Of a stretch of 64,000 nt of DNA, positions 10,359 to 18,631 are shown in pieces. Position 1 is the stretch's first letter, and every line of letters starts with the position of its first letter. The position numbers were made by a program, and so were the translations under genes. Origin of the DNA: Undibacterium sp. YM2 (GTDB lineage: Bacteria > Pseudomonadota > Gammaproteobacteria > Burkholderiales > Burkholderiaceae_D). Below the pieces are notes generated by a model. The model was not told the origin of the DNA. It searched no databases and saw only the letters and a program-made list of their open reading frames with translations. The stretch spans positions 4,278,001-4,342,000 of the forward strand of contig NZ_AP018441.1 in the NCBI RefSeq assembly GCF_009937975.1, given 5' to 3'.

Positions 10359-10682
10359 TCACAACTCCAACCGAATATAAGTAAACACCGCCATCCCAAA
10401 AAATATCGTCTGCAACATATTCTTGCGTACCAGGAAGAAAGCCGTTGCCAGCAAGCCCGCCAGAAGACGCGGGTTTTGCAAGCCCACTTCGACCTGGCCA
10501 TTGGTCAGCAACAAGTCCGGCACGATGATCGCAGCCAGCGCGCAGGCGGGGGCGTAGCGCAGGGCTTCCTGCACGCGCCTGGGAAGGTTGATGTGATGTC
10601 CCACCAGCCAGAAGCCGCTGCGGGCGATGAAAGTGGCGAGAGTCAGCAGGCCTATGACCAGCCAGATTTCCCAGTCGCTCAT
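10359..10682 (-). CDS. azlD: AzlD-family small subunit of a branched-chain amino acid exporter
   Basis: A 107-residue inner-membrane protein with four hydrophobic segments (about residues 8-26, 45-60, 70-85 and 92-105) and the AzlD-type motif LPRRVQEALRYAPACALAAI. AzlC and AzlD together export branched-chain amino acids or analogues in related systems. Its ATG overlaps the azlC stop by 4 bp on the minus strand, so the pair is coupled. The substrate cannot be told from sequence. Confidence 0.9.
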   Translation of the reverse strand: MSDWEIWLVIGLLTLATFIARSGFWLVGHHINLPRRVQEALRYAPACALAAIIVPDLLLTNGQVEVGLQNPRLLAGLLATAFFLVRKNMLQTIFFGMAVFTYIRLEL

Positions 10683-11416
10683 GCTTGCTCCCCATTGTTC
10701 TTGCCAGCGGCGGCTAGTTTTTTACCGTCCAGATATTCTTCCAGCATCATGGCAGTGCCCATGCCGAGCAAGACGGCCAGCAAGAGGCCGAGTTTGTAGG
10801 GCAGATTCACTGCAAGCAGGGCCACGATGCCAGCCACAACGACACCGGCAAAGGCAGCGCGATTGATGATCAGGGGCAGCATGATACACAGGATGGCCAG
10901 GGTACCGGCAAAGCCCAGACCCCAACTGCTCGGCACCTGGCTACCCAACAAAATGCCGATGATAGAGCCGGTTTGCCAGGCACCCCAATTTGGGAATACC
11001 AGGGATTTGAGGTAGGCCAGCTTGCCTTTTTCCTCAATAAATTCAGGATAACGCTGTATGAACAGGCTGACAGAAATATCACCTGTCATAAAACCCAGCC
11101 AGGCGCGGGTACGCCAGGGCAGGTGCGCAAAATGGGGAGCGAGAATGGCAGAAAAAATCAAAAACCGCAGATTCACGACCAGTGCCGTGGCAAAAATCAC
11201 CCATGCTGGTGCGTGTGCGGCAATCAGGGGAAGTGAGGCGAGTTGGGCGGAGCCGGCAAAGACCAGCAGGGTCATGCCCAGTGCCTGTGGCAGCGTCAAT
11301 CCAGCCTTGATCATGGCAACGCCAACCACCATTCCCCAGGCACCTATGCCAAACCAGGTGGGCGCTCCTACTCTCAAACCTTCCTTGATCGCGGCCTTGT
11401 CTGATTCAAATGACAT
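10679..11416 (-). CDS. azlC: AzlC-family large subunit of a branched-chain amino acid exporter
   Basis: The 245-residue membrane protein is the AzlC (LIV-E) large subunit partner of azlD. It has GLRVGAPTWFGIGAWGMVVG near the N terminus, several transmembrane helices, LLVFAGSAQLASLPLIA, LRFLIFSAILAPHF, and GFMTGDISVSLFIQ. ATG 11416 is chosen because the protein then begins MSFESDKAAIKEGLRVG as is usual; the longer frame to 11464 adds an atypical extension. No regulator gene is adjacent. Confidence 0.9.
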   Translation of the reverse strand: MSFESDKAAIKEGLRVGAPTWFGIGAWGMVVGVAMIKAGLTLPQALGMTLLVFAGSAQLASLPLIAAHAPAWVIFATALVVNLRFLIFSAILAPHFAHLPWRTRAWLGFMTGDISVSLFIQRYPEFIEEKGKLAYLKSLVFPNWGAWQTGSIIGILLGSQVPSSWGLGFAGTLAILCIMLPLIINRAAFAGVVVAGIVALLAVNLPYKLGLLLAVLLGMGTAMMLEEYLDGKKLAAAGKNNGEQA

Positions 11417-11558
11417 GAGAGTGTAGATAGAGCGGGAAAGTGCATCATTGTAACTTGGAAACAAAAAGCTTGCCTGTGGTGCTGATTTTGTGAGCAGATT
11501 GATAAATTCTCAGATCCTGGCAAGCGCAAACAATTTTAAATTTCATGCAATGCAATTT

Positions 11559-11703
11559 CGTAGGTTGGGCTGCGGGGTATCAGCCCAACACTGGGCTTCT
11601 GCAAACGTATACGGTATTTAAGCGCCGAGTGTTGGGCTGATGAGGCGTAGCCTAGCGAGGCCCGGCCCAACCTACGCATTGGCAAGGCCCGGTCCAACCT
11701 ACG
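11559..11703. repeat. Palindromic intergenic repeat, family A, copy 3
   Basis: Same orientation as copy 1: arm CGTAGGTTGGGCTGCGGG, centre with GCAAACGTATACGGTATTTA and CGCCGAGTGTTGGGCTGAT, and a right arm broken by an extra CTAGCGAGGCCCGG. A second spare arm ends at 11703. It fills most of the 465-bp gap between the divergent azlC and zinc-finger genes. The remaining sequence (11704-11881) should hold the plus-strand promoter, which I could not pinpoint. Confidence 0.8.
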
Positions 11704-11881
11704 ATCTTTTTCGGATCATGCCAAATCACAGAGTACACAGCACCAACAGCCACCAGCACGAATACCCCCAGCCACCCCATAATCCGTTAAAATCCCGTTG
11801 GCAATGTTTAATTCGGGAGCAAACCAGCGTCGCCAGCCTGTACGCCCCTGCTTCCAGCACAAATTTATTTACGGAGTCTCC

Positions 11882-12091
11882 ATGTCCACCACAGCCAGCA
11901 CAGCCACCACCAATAACATCGTCGAACTGCAAGCCACGGATTTGCCTGCGCACTGCCCTAACCCGGCCATGCCGCTGTGGTCTTCGCACCCGCGCGTCTA
12001 TCTTGATTTGTCGCATGGCGGCACAGCCACTTGCTCTTACTGCGGCACGCAATACAAGCTGGCAGCAGGCGTTGTGCTTAAAGCCCACTAA
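11882..12091 (+). CDS. Small zinc-finger domain protein
   Basis: The 69-residue protein carries CPNPAMPLWSSHPRVYLDLS followed by a CSYCGTQYKL knuckle; the conserved Cys, His and CxxC positions match the small zinc-finger (NDUFS6/complex I 13-kDa-like) domain family found in proteobacteria. The start ATG 11882 has a GGAG site 5 bp upstream (ACGGAGTCTCC). An upstream in-frame ATG at 11798 would add 28 unlikely residues. It heads a same-strand run with the next genes, 15 bp apart. Function is unknown; zinc binding is inferred from the ligands. Confidence 0.85.
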   Translation: MSTTASTATTNNIVELQATDLPAHCPNPAMPLWSSHPRVYLDLSHGGTATCSYCGTQYKLAAGVVLKAH

Positions 12092-12106
12092 TCCACCTCC
12101 CCCATC

Positions 12107-12538
12107 ATGGCCGCTAAAAAACAGTTGAATGGCAGTGCCGACGAAGTTGAGGCGGCTTTTTATGATGCACTCAGCCGTGCCGATCTCGATGGCATGATGG
12201 CCCTGTGGGCTGAGGATGAAGAGATCGTCTGCATCCACCCTGGTGCAGCCAGGCTGATAGGCCATGCTGCCATACGCAGCTCCTGGGAAGCGATCTTCGA
12301 ACGCGGCAGCGTGCAGATACGTCCTTTGCAGTTGCATGCAACCCACAATATGCTGACAGCGGTCCATAGCATCGTCGAAGAATTCCAGCGTCCCAGCGAC
12401 GGCAGCCAGGATGTACATATCCTGGCTACCAATGTGTATGTCAAGACCCCGCGTGGCTGGCGCATCACCATGCACCACGCCTCGGTCGCGTCTGGCAAAC
12501 CGCCGCTGGACATGTTCAAGGCCAGTACCCTGCATTGA
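12107..12538 (+). CDS. NTF2-like/SnoaL-like domain protein
   Basis: The 143-residue protein fits a SnoaL-like (DUF4440/NTF2) fold: an N-terminal helix FYDALSRADLDGMMALWAED, VCIHPGAARLIGHAAIRSSW, and the closing strand pattern VYVKTPRGWRITMHHASV. Such proteins are small cone-shaped domains used as enzymes, binding domains or scaffolds; the role here cannot be assigned. It follows the zinc-finger gene by 15 bp and precedes the hydrolase gene by 10 bp, so the set is probably one transcript. Confidence 0.85.
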   Translation: MAAKKQLNGSADEVEAAFYDALSRADLDGMMALWAEDEEIVCIHPGAARLIGHAAIRSSWEAIFERGSVQIRPLQLHATHNMLTAVHSIVEEFQRPSDGSQDVHILATNVYVKTPRGWRITMHHASVASGKPPLDMFKASTLH

Positions 12539-12548
12539 TGAAGTTTGC

Positions 12549-13505
12549 ATGAAATACCTCTCTCCTCGCTGGTTACCCGGTGGCCATTTACAAACCATTT
12601 ACCCGGCCTTGTTTATCAACAAGCCGCACACGCCACTACGGCGTGAACGCTGGACCACGCCGGACAATGATTTTGTCGATATCGATTTCCTTGATGGCGA
12701 ACCCGGCAAACCCTTTGTCGTGCTCTTCCACGGTCTCGAAGGTTCCAGCGACAGCCATTATGCGCGAGCCATGATGGCGGCCTTGCGTGAGCGAGGCTGG
12801 TCGGGCGCAATACCGCATTTTCGGGGATGCTCGGGTGAGCTGAATCAGGCACCGCGCTTTTATCACTCTGGTGATGCGCAGGAAATAGACTGGATCATAG
12901 AACGCCTGTACCAGCAATTCCATCACCGTCATGACGGCGGCAAGTTTTATGCGGCGGGCGTCTCGCTTGGTGGCAATGCCCTGTTGCGCTGGCTGGGTGA
13001 ATCGCAACATCATGCCGATATCGTCAATGCAGCCTGCGCAGTTTCTGCCCCGCTCGACCTGGCACAGGGCGGTGCTTCGCTGTCCAGCGGTTTCAATATG
13101 ATTTACACGCGCATGTTTTTGAAGACACTGAAACCCAAGTGCCTGCAAAAGCTCAACCAGTTCCCTGGCCTGTTCAACCGTGATGCGATGCTCAATGCGC
13201 GTGATCTGTACGAGTTCGACAATGTCGTCACTGCCCCGCTGCATGGTTATCTCGATACCGATGATTACTGGCACAGGGCCAGCGCCAAGCATATACTGAA
13301 TGACATCACGGTGCCGACGCTGGTGCTCAATGCCAGGAATGATCCCTTCCTGCCCGCGCAGCATTTGCCTACCCAGGCCGCCAGATGCGTGACGCTGGAT
13401 TACCCTGATCATGGCGGCCATGTCGGTTTTGCGGCAGGCAATGTGCCCGGCCATTTGAACTGGCTGCCGCAAAAGATACTGCATTTTTTTGAGGCGAATA
13501 GCTGA
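12549..13505 (+). CDS. YheT-family alpha/beta hydrolase
   Basis: The 318-residue protein belongs to the YheT/EMB8-type alpha/beta hydrolases. It starts at ATG 12549 with MKYLSPRWLPGGHLQTIYPA, the classic YheT opening. It has LFHGLEGSSDSHYAR (oxyanion region), HFRGCSGE, the nucleophile elbow AAGVSLGGNALL with the catalytic Ser, NARNDPF with the Asp and DHGGHVGF with the His. Likely an esterase acting on lipid-like substrates; the natural substrate is unknown. Its TGA overlaps the next ATG (TGATG). Confidence 0.9.
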   Translation: MKYLSPRWLPGGHLQTIYPALFINKPHTPLRRERWTTPDNDFVDIDFLDGEPGKPFVVLFHGLEGSSDSHYARAMMAALRERGWSGAIPHFRGCSGELNQAPRFYHSGDAQEIDWIIERLYQQFHHRHDGGKFYAAGVSLGGNALLRWLGESQHHADIVNAACAVSAPLDLAQGGASLSSGFNMIYTRMFLKTLKPKCLQKLNQFPGLFNRDAMLNARDLYEFDNVVTAPLHGYLDTDDYWHRASAKHILNDITVPTLVLNARNDPFLPAQHLPTQAARCVTLDYPDHGGHVGFAAGNVPGHLNWLPQKILHFFEANS

Positions 13506-14116
13506 TGGATGAAATCGTCAAGGCAGCCATGGCCAAGTGGCCGAATGTACCGCATTGCTATGGCTGGCTGGCACTCGATGCGCGCGGCAACTGGCGCATG
13601 CGCGACGAGCGCAGCCAGGCCTTGAACCTGCAGGGTGACCCCATACGCAATGCCGCCCTGCTGGCCTTCATCACCCGCAATTATTTATGCAATGAAGAGG
13701 GTTGCTGGTATTTTCAGAACGGCCCGCAACGCGTGTATGTCGATCTGGAAGCCACACCTTATATCGCCAACACTACGGTAGATGGCAGCTTTACCCTGCA
13801 ACATGGTGAACAGGCTTTCACACCCGAACTCGCCTTCCTCGACCCGCAAGGCAGGCTGCAACTCAGCAGCGGCAATATCCTGGCGCAGCTTGACGACCGC
13901 GACCTGGCCTTATGCCTGCCCTGGCTGACGCTCGGCGAACAGCCAGTCAGTGATGAAGCACTATTGCAGTGGCTGGAAGACGCCAGCACACCTGGCGACT
14001 TGCAATTGCGCCCACCCGGCATGCCTGGTTTATATGTGGAAGTGCAGCGCTGTGAAGAGGGGCAATTGATGCGGGAATTTGGTTTTGTGGCACGCCCCAG
14101 GGAAAACAGTAATTAA
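13505..14116 (+). CDS. Conserved protein of unknown function next to YheT
   Basis: The 203-residue soluble protein starts MDEIVKAAMAKWPNVPHCYG with GWLALDARGNWRMRDE, and a middle part RNAALLAFITRNYLCNEEGC. It has the composition of a beta-rich cytoplasmic protein with no signal peptide or membrane segment. Genes of this type commonly follow YheT-type hydrolases in Burkholderiales, and the 1-bp stop/start overlap implies coupled translation. I do not assign a biochemical role. Confidence 0.8.
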   Translation: MDEIVKAAMAKWPNVPHCYGWLALDARGNWRMRDERSQALNLQGDPIRNAALLAFITRNYLCNEEGCWYFQNGPQRVYVDLEATPYIANTTVDGSFTLQHGEQAFTPELAFLDPQGRLQLSSGNILAQLDDRDLALCLPWLTLGEQPVSDEALLQWLEDASTPGDLQLRPPGMPGLYVEVQRCEEGQLMREFGFVARPRENSN

Positions 14117-14160
14117 GCCAACGTAAACACACTATCCTGCTCTGCCAACATATAACAAAA

Positions 14161-14865
14161 ATGAACAGATACCTGTCTTTATTCCTGAGCTCACTTTTTG
14201 TCATCACGAATGCCTCTGGTGCAACAGTACTTGATTTATACCTGGGCCCCAAACTGCCATCAGAACAACTCGCCAAAATCAATAATCCCGATGCGATTAT
14301 TAATTTTATAGATGAATTGGGATCCCAAGGCCTGCCAAGCAAAGAAGCGCTTGCATTACCTGGCAAACACGTCATCAGCATTCAGAGCAAAACGTCCAGA
14401 GATGCCATCGCCATGTATGTCATGCTTGAAGCTGGCAAGGAATACAATATTGTTCCGCGTTATCAGGACAAGCTCTGGCGACCTGAGGTGGTAGAAAAAT
14501 TGTCCGGCAAAACCGTCAGCTGGATGGGTTTTATACCAGTCACCGATTTGAAGGCGGGAGCCAGCCGCGCGCAGGTAGAGGAAATGTTCGAGGGCCAAAC
14601 CATTCGCGCAAGTTACTCTTACGAGTACAAAAACATTCTGTATCGAGCGGTACATTACAATGTCTTTCCCAAGAATTCTGTCAATGACCGCAAAGGCGCA
14701 GGTACTGATTTCGTCTTCATCTACCGACCTGACGACACCGTGTTCTTCAGCGGAACATTTACCGGTAATTTACTCAGATCAAACGACCCTGAAATTCAAA
14801 AAATGCTGCCCATGATTAAAGAAGGATGGGCGAACGCAGTTTATGGGCCACCTGTGGTCAAATAG
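14161..14865 (+). CDS. Secreted hypothetical protein
   Basis: The 234-residue protein begins with a signal peptide (MNRYLSLFLSSLFVITNASG, likely cut after SGA-A-like residues near 21). The mature part is beta-rich and soluble, with FVFIYRPDDTVFFSGTFTGN towards the C terminus. No family is recognised. It stands alone: 44 bp after the previous gene and 255 bp before the next operon, same strand. Confidence 0.75.
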   Translation: MNRYLSLFLSSLFVITNASGATVLDLYLGPKLPSEQLAKINNPDAIINFIDELGSQGLPSKEALALPGKHVISIQSKTSRDAIAMYVMLEAGKEYNIVPRYQDKLWRPEVVEKLSGKTVSWMGFIPVTDLKAGASRAQVEEMFEGQTIRASYSYEYKNILYRAVHYNVFPKNSVNDRKGAGTDFVFIYRPDDTVFFSGTFTGNLLRSNDPEIQKMLPMIKEGWANAVYGPPVVK

Positions 14866-15120
14866 AACCACAAAAAACAAGCGCCACCATTATCAATACT
14901 GATGCCTGATATTGAAGCAGGAGCATGCGGGTAATTCAGTATCTTCATGCCACGCAAGTCATTGCACGGCAGACCTCTGCTCCAGGATAAAACATTCTTG
15001 ATCAAACGCAATCTTCACATAGAATTGAGTCCATCCCCAGCACTTGTCACACAAACTTAACTGTATTTAATTGTTATCCGCTGATAAGATTTGGGACTTT
15101 TTTTCTTCTGGATTCCATCC

Positions 15121-15828
15121 ATGTCTATACGCAAAACCTTCGCGCCTTTTGCCTTTTTTGGCCTCATGCTGCTGGCAGCCATGCAACCAGCTCAGGCGGT
15201 GGAGCAACTTGCTCCGGGCTTTAGCAAGATTCCCAAAGGCAGCACTGTACTCATCATGCCCAGTGACATAGAACTGTATTCACTGAGTGCAGGTGGCGTT
15301 CCTGAACCCAAAGCCGACTGGACTGAAGCGGCTACCAGGTATTTTGCCAAGGCCCTGATAGAGAAAAAGAATAAGTTTGGCTTGAATACTGTCACCCTCA
15401 ATGCACAAGATGCGGACGCCACGGCTGAGGTCAACGCCTTGCATGGTGCAGTTGCGCAGGCCATCAACCTGCACCACTTCAGCTCCTCCTCGTTATACTT
15501 GCCGACCAAGGCAGGTGCACTTGACTGGTCATTGGGAGATTCTGTACAAGTCCTTCGCGAAAAAACCCAGGCAGACTATGCAATATTTACCTGGGTCAGG
15601 GATAGCTATGCCAGCGCCGAGCGCAAGGCTGCCATGATCGCCATGGCCATTTTTGGCGTAGGCCTGACAGGCGGCATGCAAGTCGGCTATGCCTCGCTGG
15701 TTGATCTGCGCACTGGCCGGATACTCTGGTTCAATAAATTGATCAGCGGTTCAGGCGACATGCGCGAACTGGACAAGGCCAGAAACACCGTGGACAACTT
15801 GCTCGACAAGTTCCCGGTGAAACCATGA
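15121..15828 (+). CDS. Exported protein, first gene of an envelope operon
   Basis: The 235-residue protein starts at ATG 15121 (MSIRKTFAPFAFFGLMLLAA, signal peptide ending AQAVE); the frame extends 10 codons upstream without a ribosome site. The mature protein contains STVLIMPSDIELYSLSAGG, a central QADYAIFTWVRDSYAS, a hydrophobic glycine-rich stretch and VGYASLVDLRTGRILWFNKL. That layout resembles periplasmic proteins that bind or build envelope assemblies, but no named family is certain. The stop overlaps the next start by ATGA. Confidence 0.8.
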   Translation: MSIRKTFAPFAFFGLMLLAAMQPAQAVEQLAPGFSKIPKGSTVLIMPSDIELYSLSAGGVPEPKADWTEAATRYFAKALIEKKNKFGLNTVTLNAQDADATAEVNALHGAVAQAINLHHFSSSSLYLPTKAGALDWSLGDSVQVLREKTQADYAIFTWVRDSYASAERKAAMIAMAIFGVGLTGGMQVGYASLVDLRTGRILWFNKLISGSGDMRELDKARNTVDNLLDKFPVKP

Positions 15829-16991
15829 AATACCGCAAGGGCAAACACCTGCTCTGTATTGCCCTGGGCTTGAGTCTGGGTCTGAGCAGTATCACTGCCA
15901 GCGCCCAGGCTTTGTATCAGGTGCCTGGCCGTTTCTTACGTCCAGAGATCAGCACTGACGAAGGTGGCCTGTGGTCGATGATGGACAGGGAAGAAACCAA
16001 ATTGCGCCGCAGCCCCTTTGTCTTGAAAGACAAAGAGTTTACGCAATATGTACAAGCCCTGACCTGCAAGCTGGCGCCAGAACATTGCCCGGATATCCGT
16101 GTGCACATCGTCAGGAATCATTATTTCAACGCCAACATGGCGCCAAATGGCATGATGCAAGTCTGGTCTGGCCTGATGCTGCGTGCAGACAATGAGGCGC
16201 AACTGGCTTCTGTATTGGGACATGAGATAGGCCATTACCTTGAGCGGCATACCTTGTCCAATTTGCGTGACATCAAGAGCCGCGCCGCCTTTGGGCAGTT
16301 CCTCGGTTTGTTTGGTTTGATTGGTGCACTGGGCCAGGTCGGTTTGCTTGCCGGGCAATTTTCGTTTTCGAGGGAGCATGAAAGCGATGCCGACAGGATA
16401 GGTATCGTACTGCTGCATAACGCTCACTATGATACGACTGAAGCTGCAAAAATCTGGGAAAACCTGCGTGAAGAGAGCAAGGCAGGTCCGCTGGGTGATC
16501 CGGCAAAAAACAGCCCCATGTTTGCCACTCACCCGCCCATCCATGAACGCAAGGAAAAGCTGGAGCAATATGCGGCGCTGCTCAATACCCAGGGCAGCAA
16601 TAACCAGCAAGAATGGCTGGAGCGTACCGCACCATTCCTGCATGACTGGCTGGTCGATGAGATCAAACGTGGCAGCTATGCCGAATCCCTGGTCCTGTTT
16701 GAACGCCTGTCAGGGCGTCAAGTGAAACAGGCCGAATACCTGTGGGCCAAAGCTGAAATACTGCGTTTGCGCAATCAGGACAAGGATGCTGACCTGGCAC
16801 TGACCCAGTATCAGGCTGCCATCGCAGCAGGTAATGAACCTGCAGAAACACACCGTGGCATGGGTTTGATCTGGCGTCAAAAAGGCAATAAAGACCAGGC
16901 AAAACTATGCTTTGAACAATACCTGCAAAGTGCACCCGAAGCGGGCGATGCACTCATGATCAAAAGTTATATAGAGGATTTGAATACATGA
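15825..16991 (+). CDS. Periplasmic M48-family metalloprotease with C-terminal TPR-like region
   Basis: Zinc endopeptidase of the M48 (HtpX/Oma1/BepA) family: HEIGH at residues 133-137 supplies two zinc histidines and the catalytic Glu134, and the REHESDADRIG segment supplies Glu186 as the third ligand. An N-terminal signal peptide (to about ASAQA, residue 29) places it in the periplasm. Residues about 240-388 are helical, TPR-like. The 388-residue length is shorter than BepA. It is flanked by 4-bp overlaps on both sides within a three-gene operon. Substrate unknown; envelope quality control is the likely role. Confidence 0.88.
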   Translation: MKYRKGKHLLCIALGLSLGLSSITASAQALYQVPGRFLRPEISTDEGGLWSMMDREETKLRRSPFVLKDKEFTQYVQALTCKLAPEHCPDIRVHIVRNHYFNANMAPNGMMQVWSGLMLRADNEAQLASVLGHEIGHYLERHTLSNLRDIKSRAAFGQFLGLFGLIGALGQVGLLAGQFSFSREHESDADRIGIVLLHNAHYDTTEAAKIWENLREESKAGPLGDPAKNSPMFATHPPIHERKEKLEQYAALLNTQGSNNQQEWLERTAPFLHDWLVDEIKRGSYAESLVLFERLSGRQVKQAEYLWAKAEILRLRNQDKDADLALTQYQAAIAAGNEPAETHRGMGLIWRQKGNKDQAKLCFEQYLQSAPEAGDALMIKSYIEDLNT

Positions 16992-17575
16992 ATTTTTTTA
17001 AGAAACTCTCAGTCCTGGGCCTGGTGCTGGCATTAAGTGCCTGCGTCACCACAACCAAAGTAGAGTCAGGCACGCGCCTGATTGGCGACAAACTCACCCT
17101 GACGCTGGAAGGTGCCTGGAACCAGGTCAGTGCCAGTGGCATGAATGGTCCACACCGCGATACCTGGACCATGGAAGGTTTGCCGGTAGATAAACTGCTG
17201 GTGTATTCTGGCCTGCAAAGTGGCGAGCCTGTGCACCCGCCGGAAGAATCGAACAAGGATAAAAAAGTATTCGCATTTAAACCGGGCATGCAAAATGAAC
17301 AGATCATTGCCTTGTTTGAAGGTGCACTGACGCGTGACAGCTCTACCTTCAAATTACTGAAAATGGAGCCCAGCCAGTTTGGCGGCACCAAGGGTTTTCA
17401 TTTTGAATTCAGCCTCTTGCGCAAGCTTGATAATCTCGAAATCCTAGGCAGCGCAGATGTCTCTGTCGTCAACGGGCAACTGTATGCGATCATGTACCAG
17501 GCACCAAAACTGGTGTTTTACCCACGACATATAGAGCGTGTGAAGCGCATCGCACAAAGCGCAAGGATAGGATAA
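16988..17575 (+). CDS. Lipoprotein, third gene of the M48 operon
   Basis: The 195-residue protein has a lipoprotein signal (MNFFKKLSVLGLVLALSAC, lipobox LSAC, Cys19). The mature part reads like a small globular domain with a KGFHFEFSLLRKLDNLEILG strand segment. No family is recognised. It overlaps the protease gene by ATGA and is followed by a strong rho-independent terminator at 17592-17624, which closes the operon. Likely anchored in the outer membrane because residue +2 is Val rather than Asp. Confidence 0.82.
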   Translation: MNFFKKLSVLGLVLALSACVTTTKVESGTRLIGDKLTLTLEGAWNQVSASGMNGPHRDTWTMEGLPVDKLLVYSGLQSGEPVHPPEESNKDKKVFAFKPGMQNEQIIALFEGALTRDSSTFKLLKMEPSQFGGTKGFHFEFSLLRKLDNLEILGSADVSVVNGQLYAIMYQAPKLVFYPRHIERVKRIAQSARIG

Positions 17576-17591
17576 ATAGCTTAATTAGCTT

Positions 17592-17624
17592 AAAAACAAA
17601 GCCGGCATCGCCGGCTTTGTTTTT
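17592..17624. terminator. Bidirectional rho-independent terminator
   Basis: Stem GCCGGC-ATC-GCCGGC extended by AAAAACAAA and TTTGTTTTT on the two sides, giving a T-run in both directions. It separates the plus-strand M48 operon from the convergent minus-strand gene ending at 17646 and can serve both. Confidence 0.92.
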
Positions 17625-17645
17625 ACTTCTGTCTGACGCAAGCAA

Positions 17646-18481
17646 TCAGCTACCATCCGCCTTGGCTGGTTTATCACCAGTACCGCGTACATTGATCTTG
17701 ACTATGCTCTGCAAGAAGTCAAACCAGAACGGCGCCCCCAGGCTGACGGCAAACGCGGTGACCAGGCAACCCAGCAGCGCCATGCCGCAAGGGAAGCTGG
17801 CGAAGAAGCTTTGAAAGCCAAACATGGTCAGCACATCAGCAGTGATGGCCGGGGTTGTCGTTGCGCCCTTTTCTATGGCTGCTGCGGCAGCCGCTGCAGC
17901 CTGGTCCCTGAGCACAGGGCTGACCCACAAGGCGCTGCCAACGGCAAAGGCATCGAGCTTCATGCCCACGGACAGTATTGCTCCCAGGCCCAGGCTCAGG
18001 TAACCTGCGTAGCGCTTGTAGCGGCCAGACAGGCGGTCCATGGATTCATCAAACCAGGTGGCCACTTCCTGCTCTACCCTGGTGACATCACCCTGGGCGC
18101 GGCTGACGGCGAGTTGCAGCACGCTTTTCAGATTGCCGGCTGGTAAATTATCCACGGCAATATCAAGGCGGTTGAAAGCGTCTTTGGAAGCATCCCCTGC
18201 CCCACCCAGCACATGGATAGTGGCGGCAGCAAAACTGGTCGATGAAATATAAGAGAGTTTGCCATCGAGCGGCGATACCCGGGATGATTGACGATGGCCT
18301 GTATGACAGGATCAAGATTCTTTTTTTGCTCCAGCAATTCATTGATGCCGGAAGAGAGCGTATTGGCCCTGAGCTTCAAGGCCGTGGCAATGAATTCCTG
18401 TATTGCGGTGACGAACAGCGATACCGCAAGAAAAAACAGGGCGATACCGATGGCCGTTTCCAATACCTGGCTACCAAACAT
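17646..18481 (-). pseudogene. Frameshifted membrane protein next to the patatin-like gene
   Basis: Two frames together read as one protein of about 278 residues. The first runs from ATG 18481 (MFGSQVLETAIGIALFFLAV, one N-terminal membrane helix, then FIATALKLRANTL and QAIVNHP). The second continues from about 18285 with SPLDGKLSYISSTSFAAATI, through a soluble segment to two C-terminal membrane helices near residues 220 and 250. The break lies at the CCCGGG around 18281-18286, where one missing base would restore the frame. It may be a true lesion or a sequencing error. The family is not recognised. Confidence 0.75.
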
Positions 18482-18522
18482 GATGAATCCTTTTCTCAAT
18501 GTTGCCAACGGAGCTGTACAAC

Positions 18523-18574
18523 AAGTTTGCTTAATAAGTTTGCTTAATAAGTTTGCTTAACAAATTTGATTAAT
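18523..18574. repeat. 13-bp tandem repeat, 4 copies
   Basis: AAGTTTGCTTAAT occurs twice perfectly, then with a final C, then as AAATTTGATTAAT. It lies between the patatin-like gene stop and the start of the frameshifted membrane gene, upstream of ATG 18481 on the minus strand, where copy number could affect transcription. No other role can be seen. Confidence 0.85.
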
Positions 18575-18631
18575 GCAGACCTTGCATTGCTCCTGCGTTT
18601 TGTTATTCAAATTAAATTCATTTGGGTAAAT

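Noticed and set aside
11640..12128. 162-codon frame upstream of and over the zinc-finger gene
   Set aside because: Starts inside repeat A3 and is out of frame with the clear zinc-finger protein.
12636..13484. 282-codon minus-strand frame opposite the YheT-type gene
   Set aside because: Antisense shadow of an intact hydrolase with catalytic motifs.
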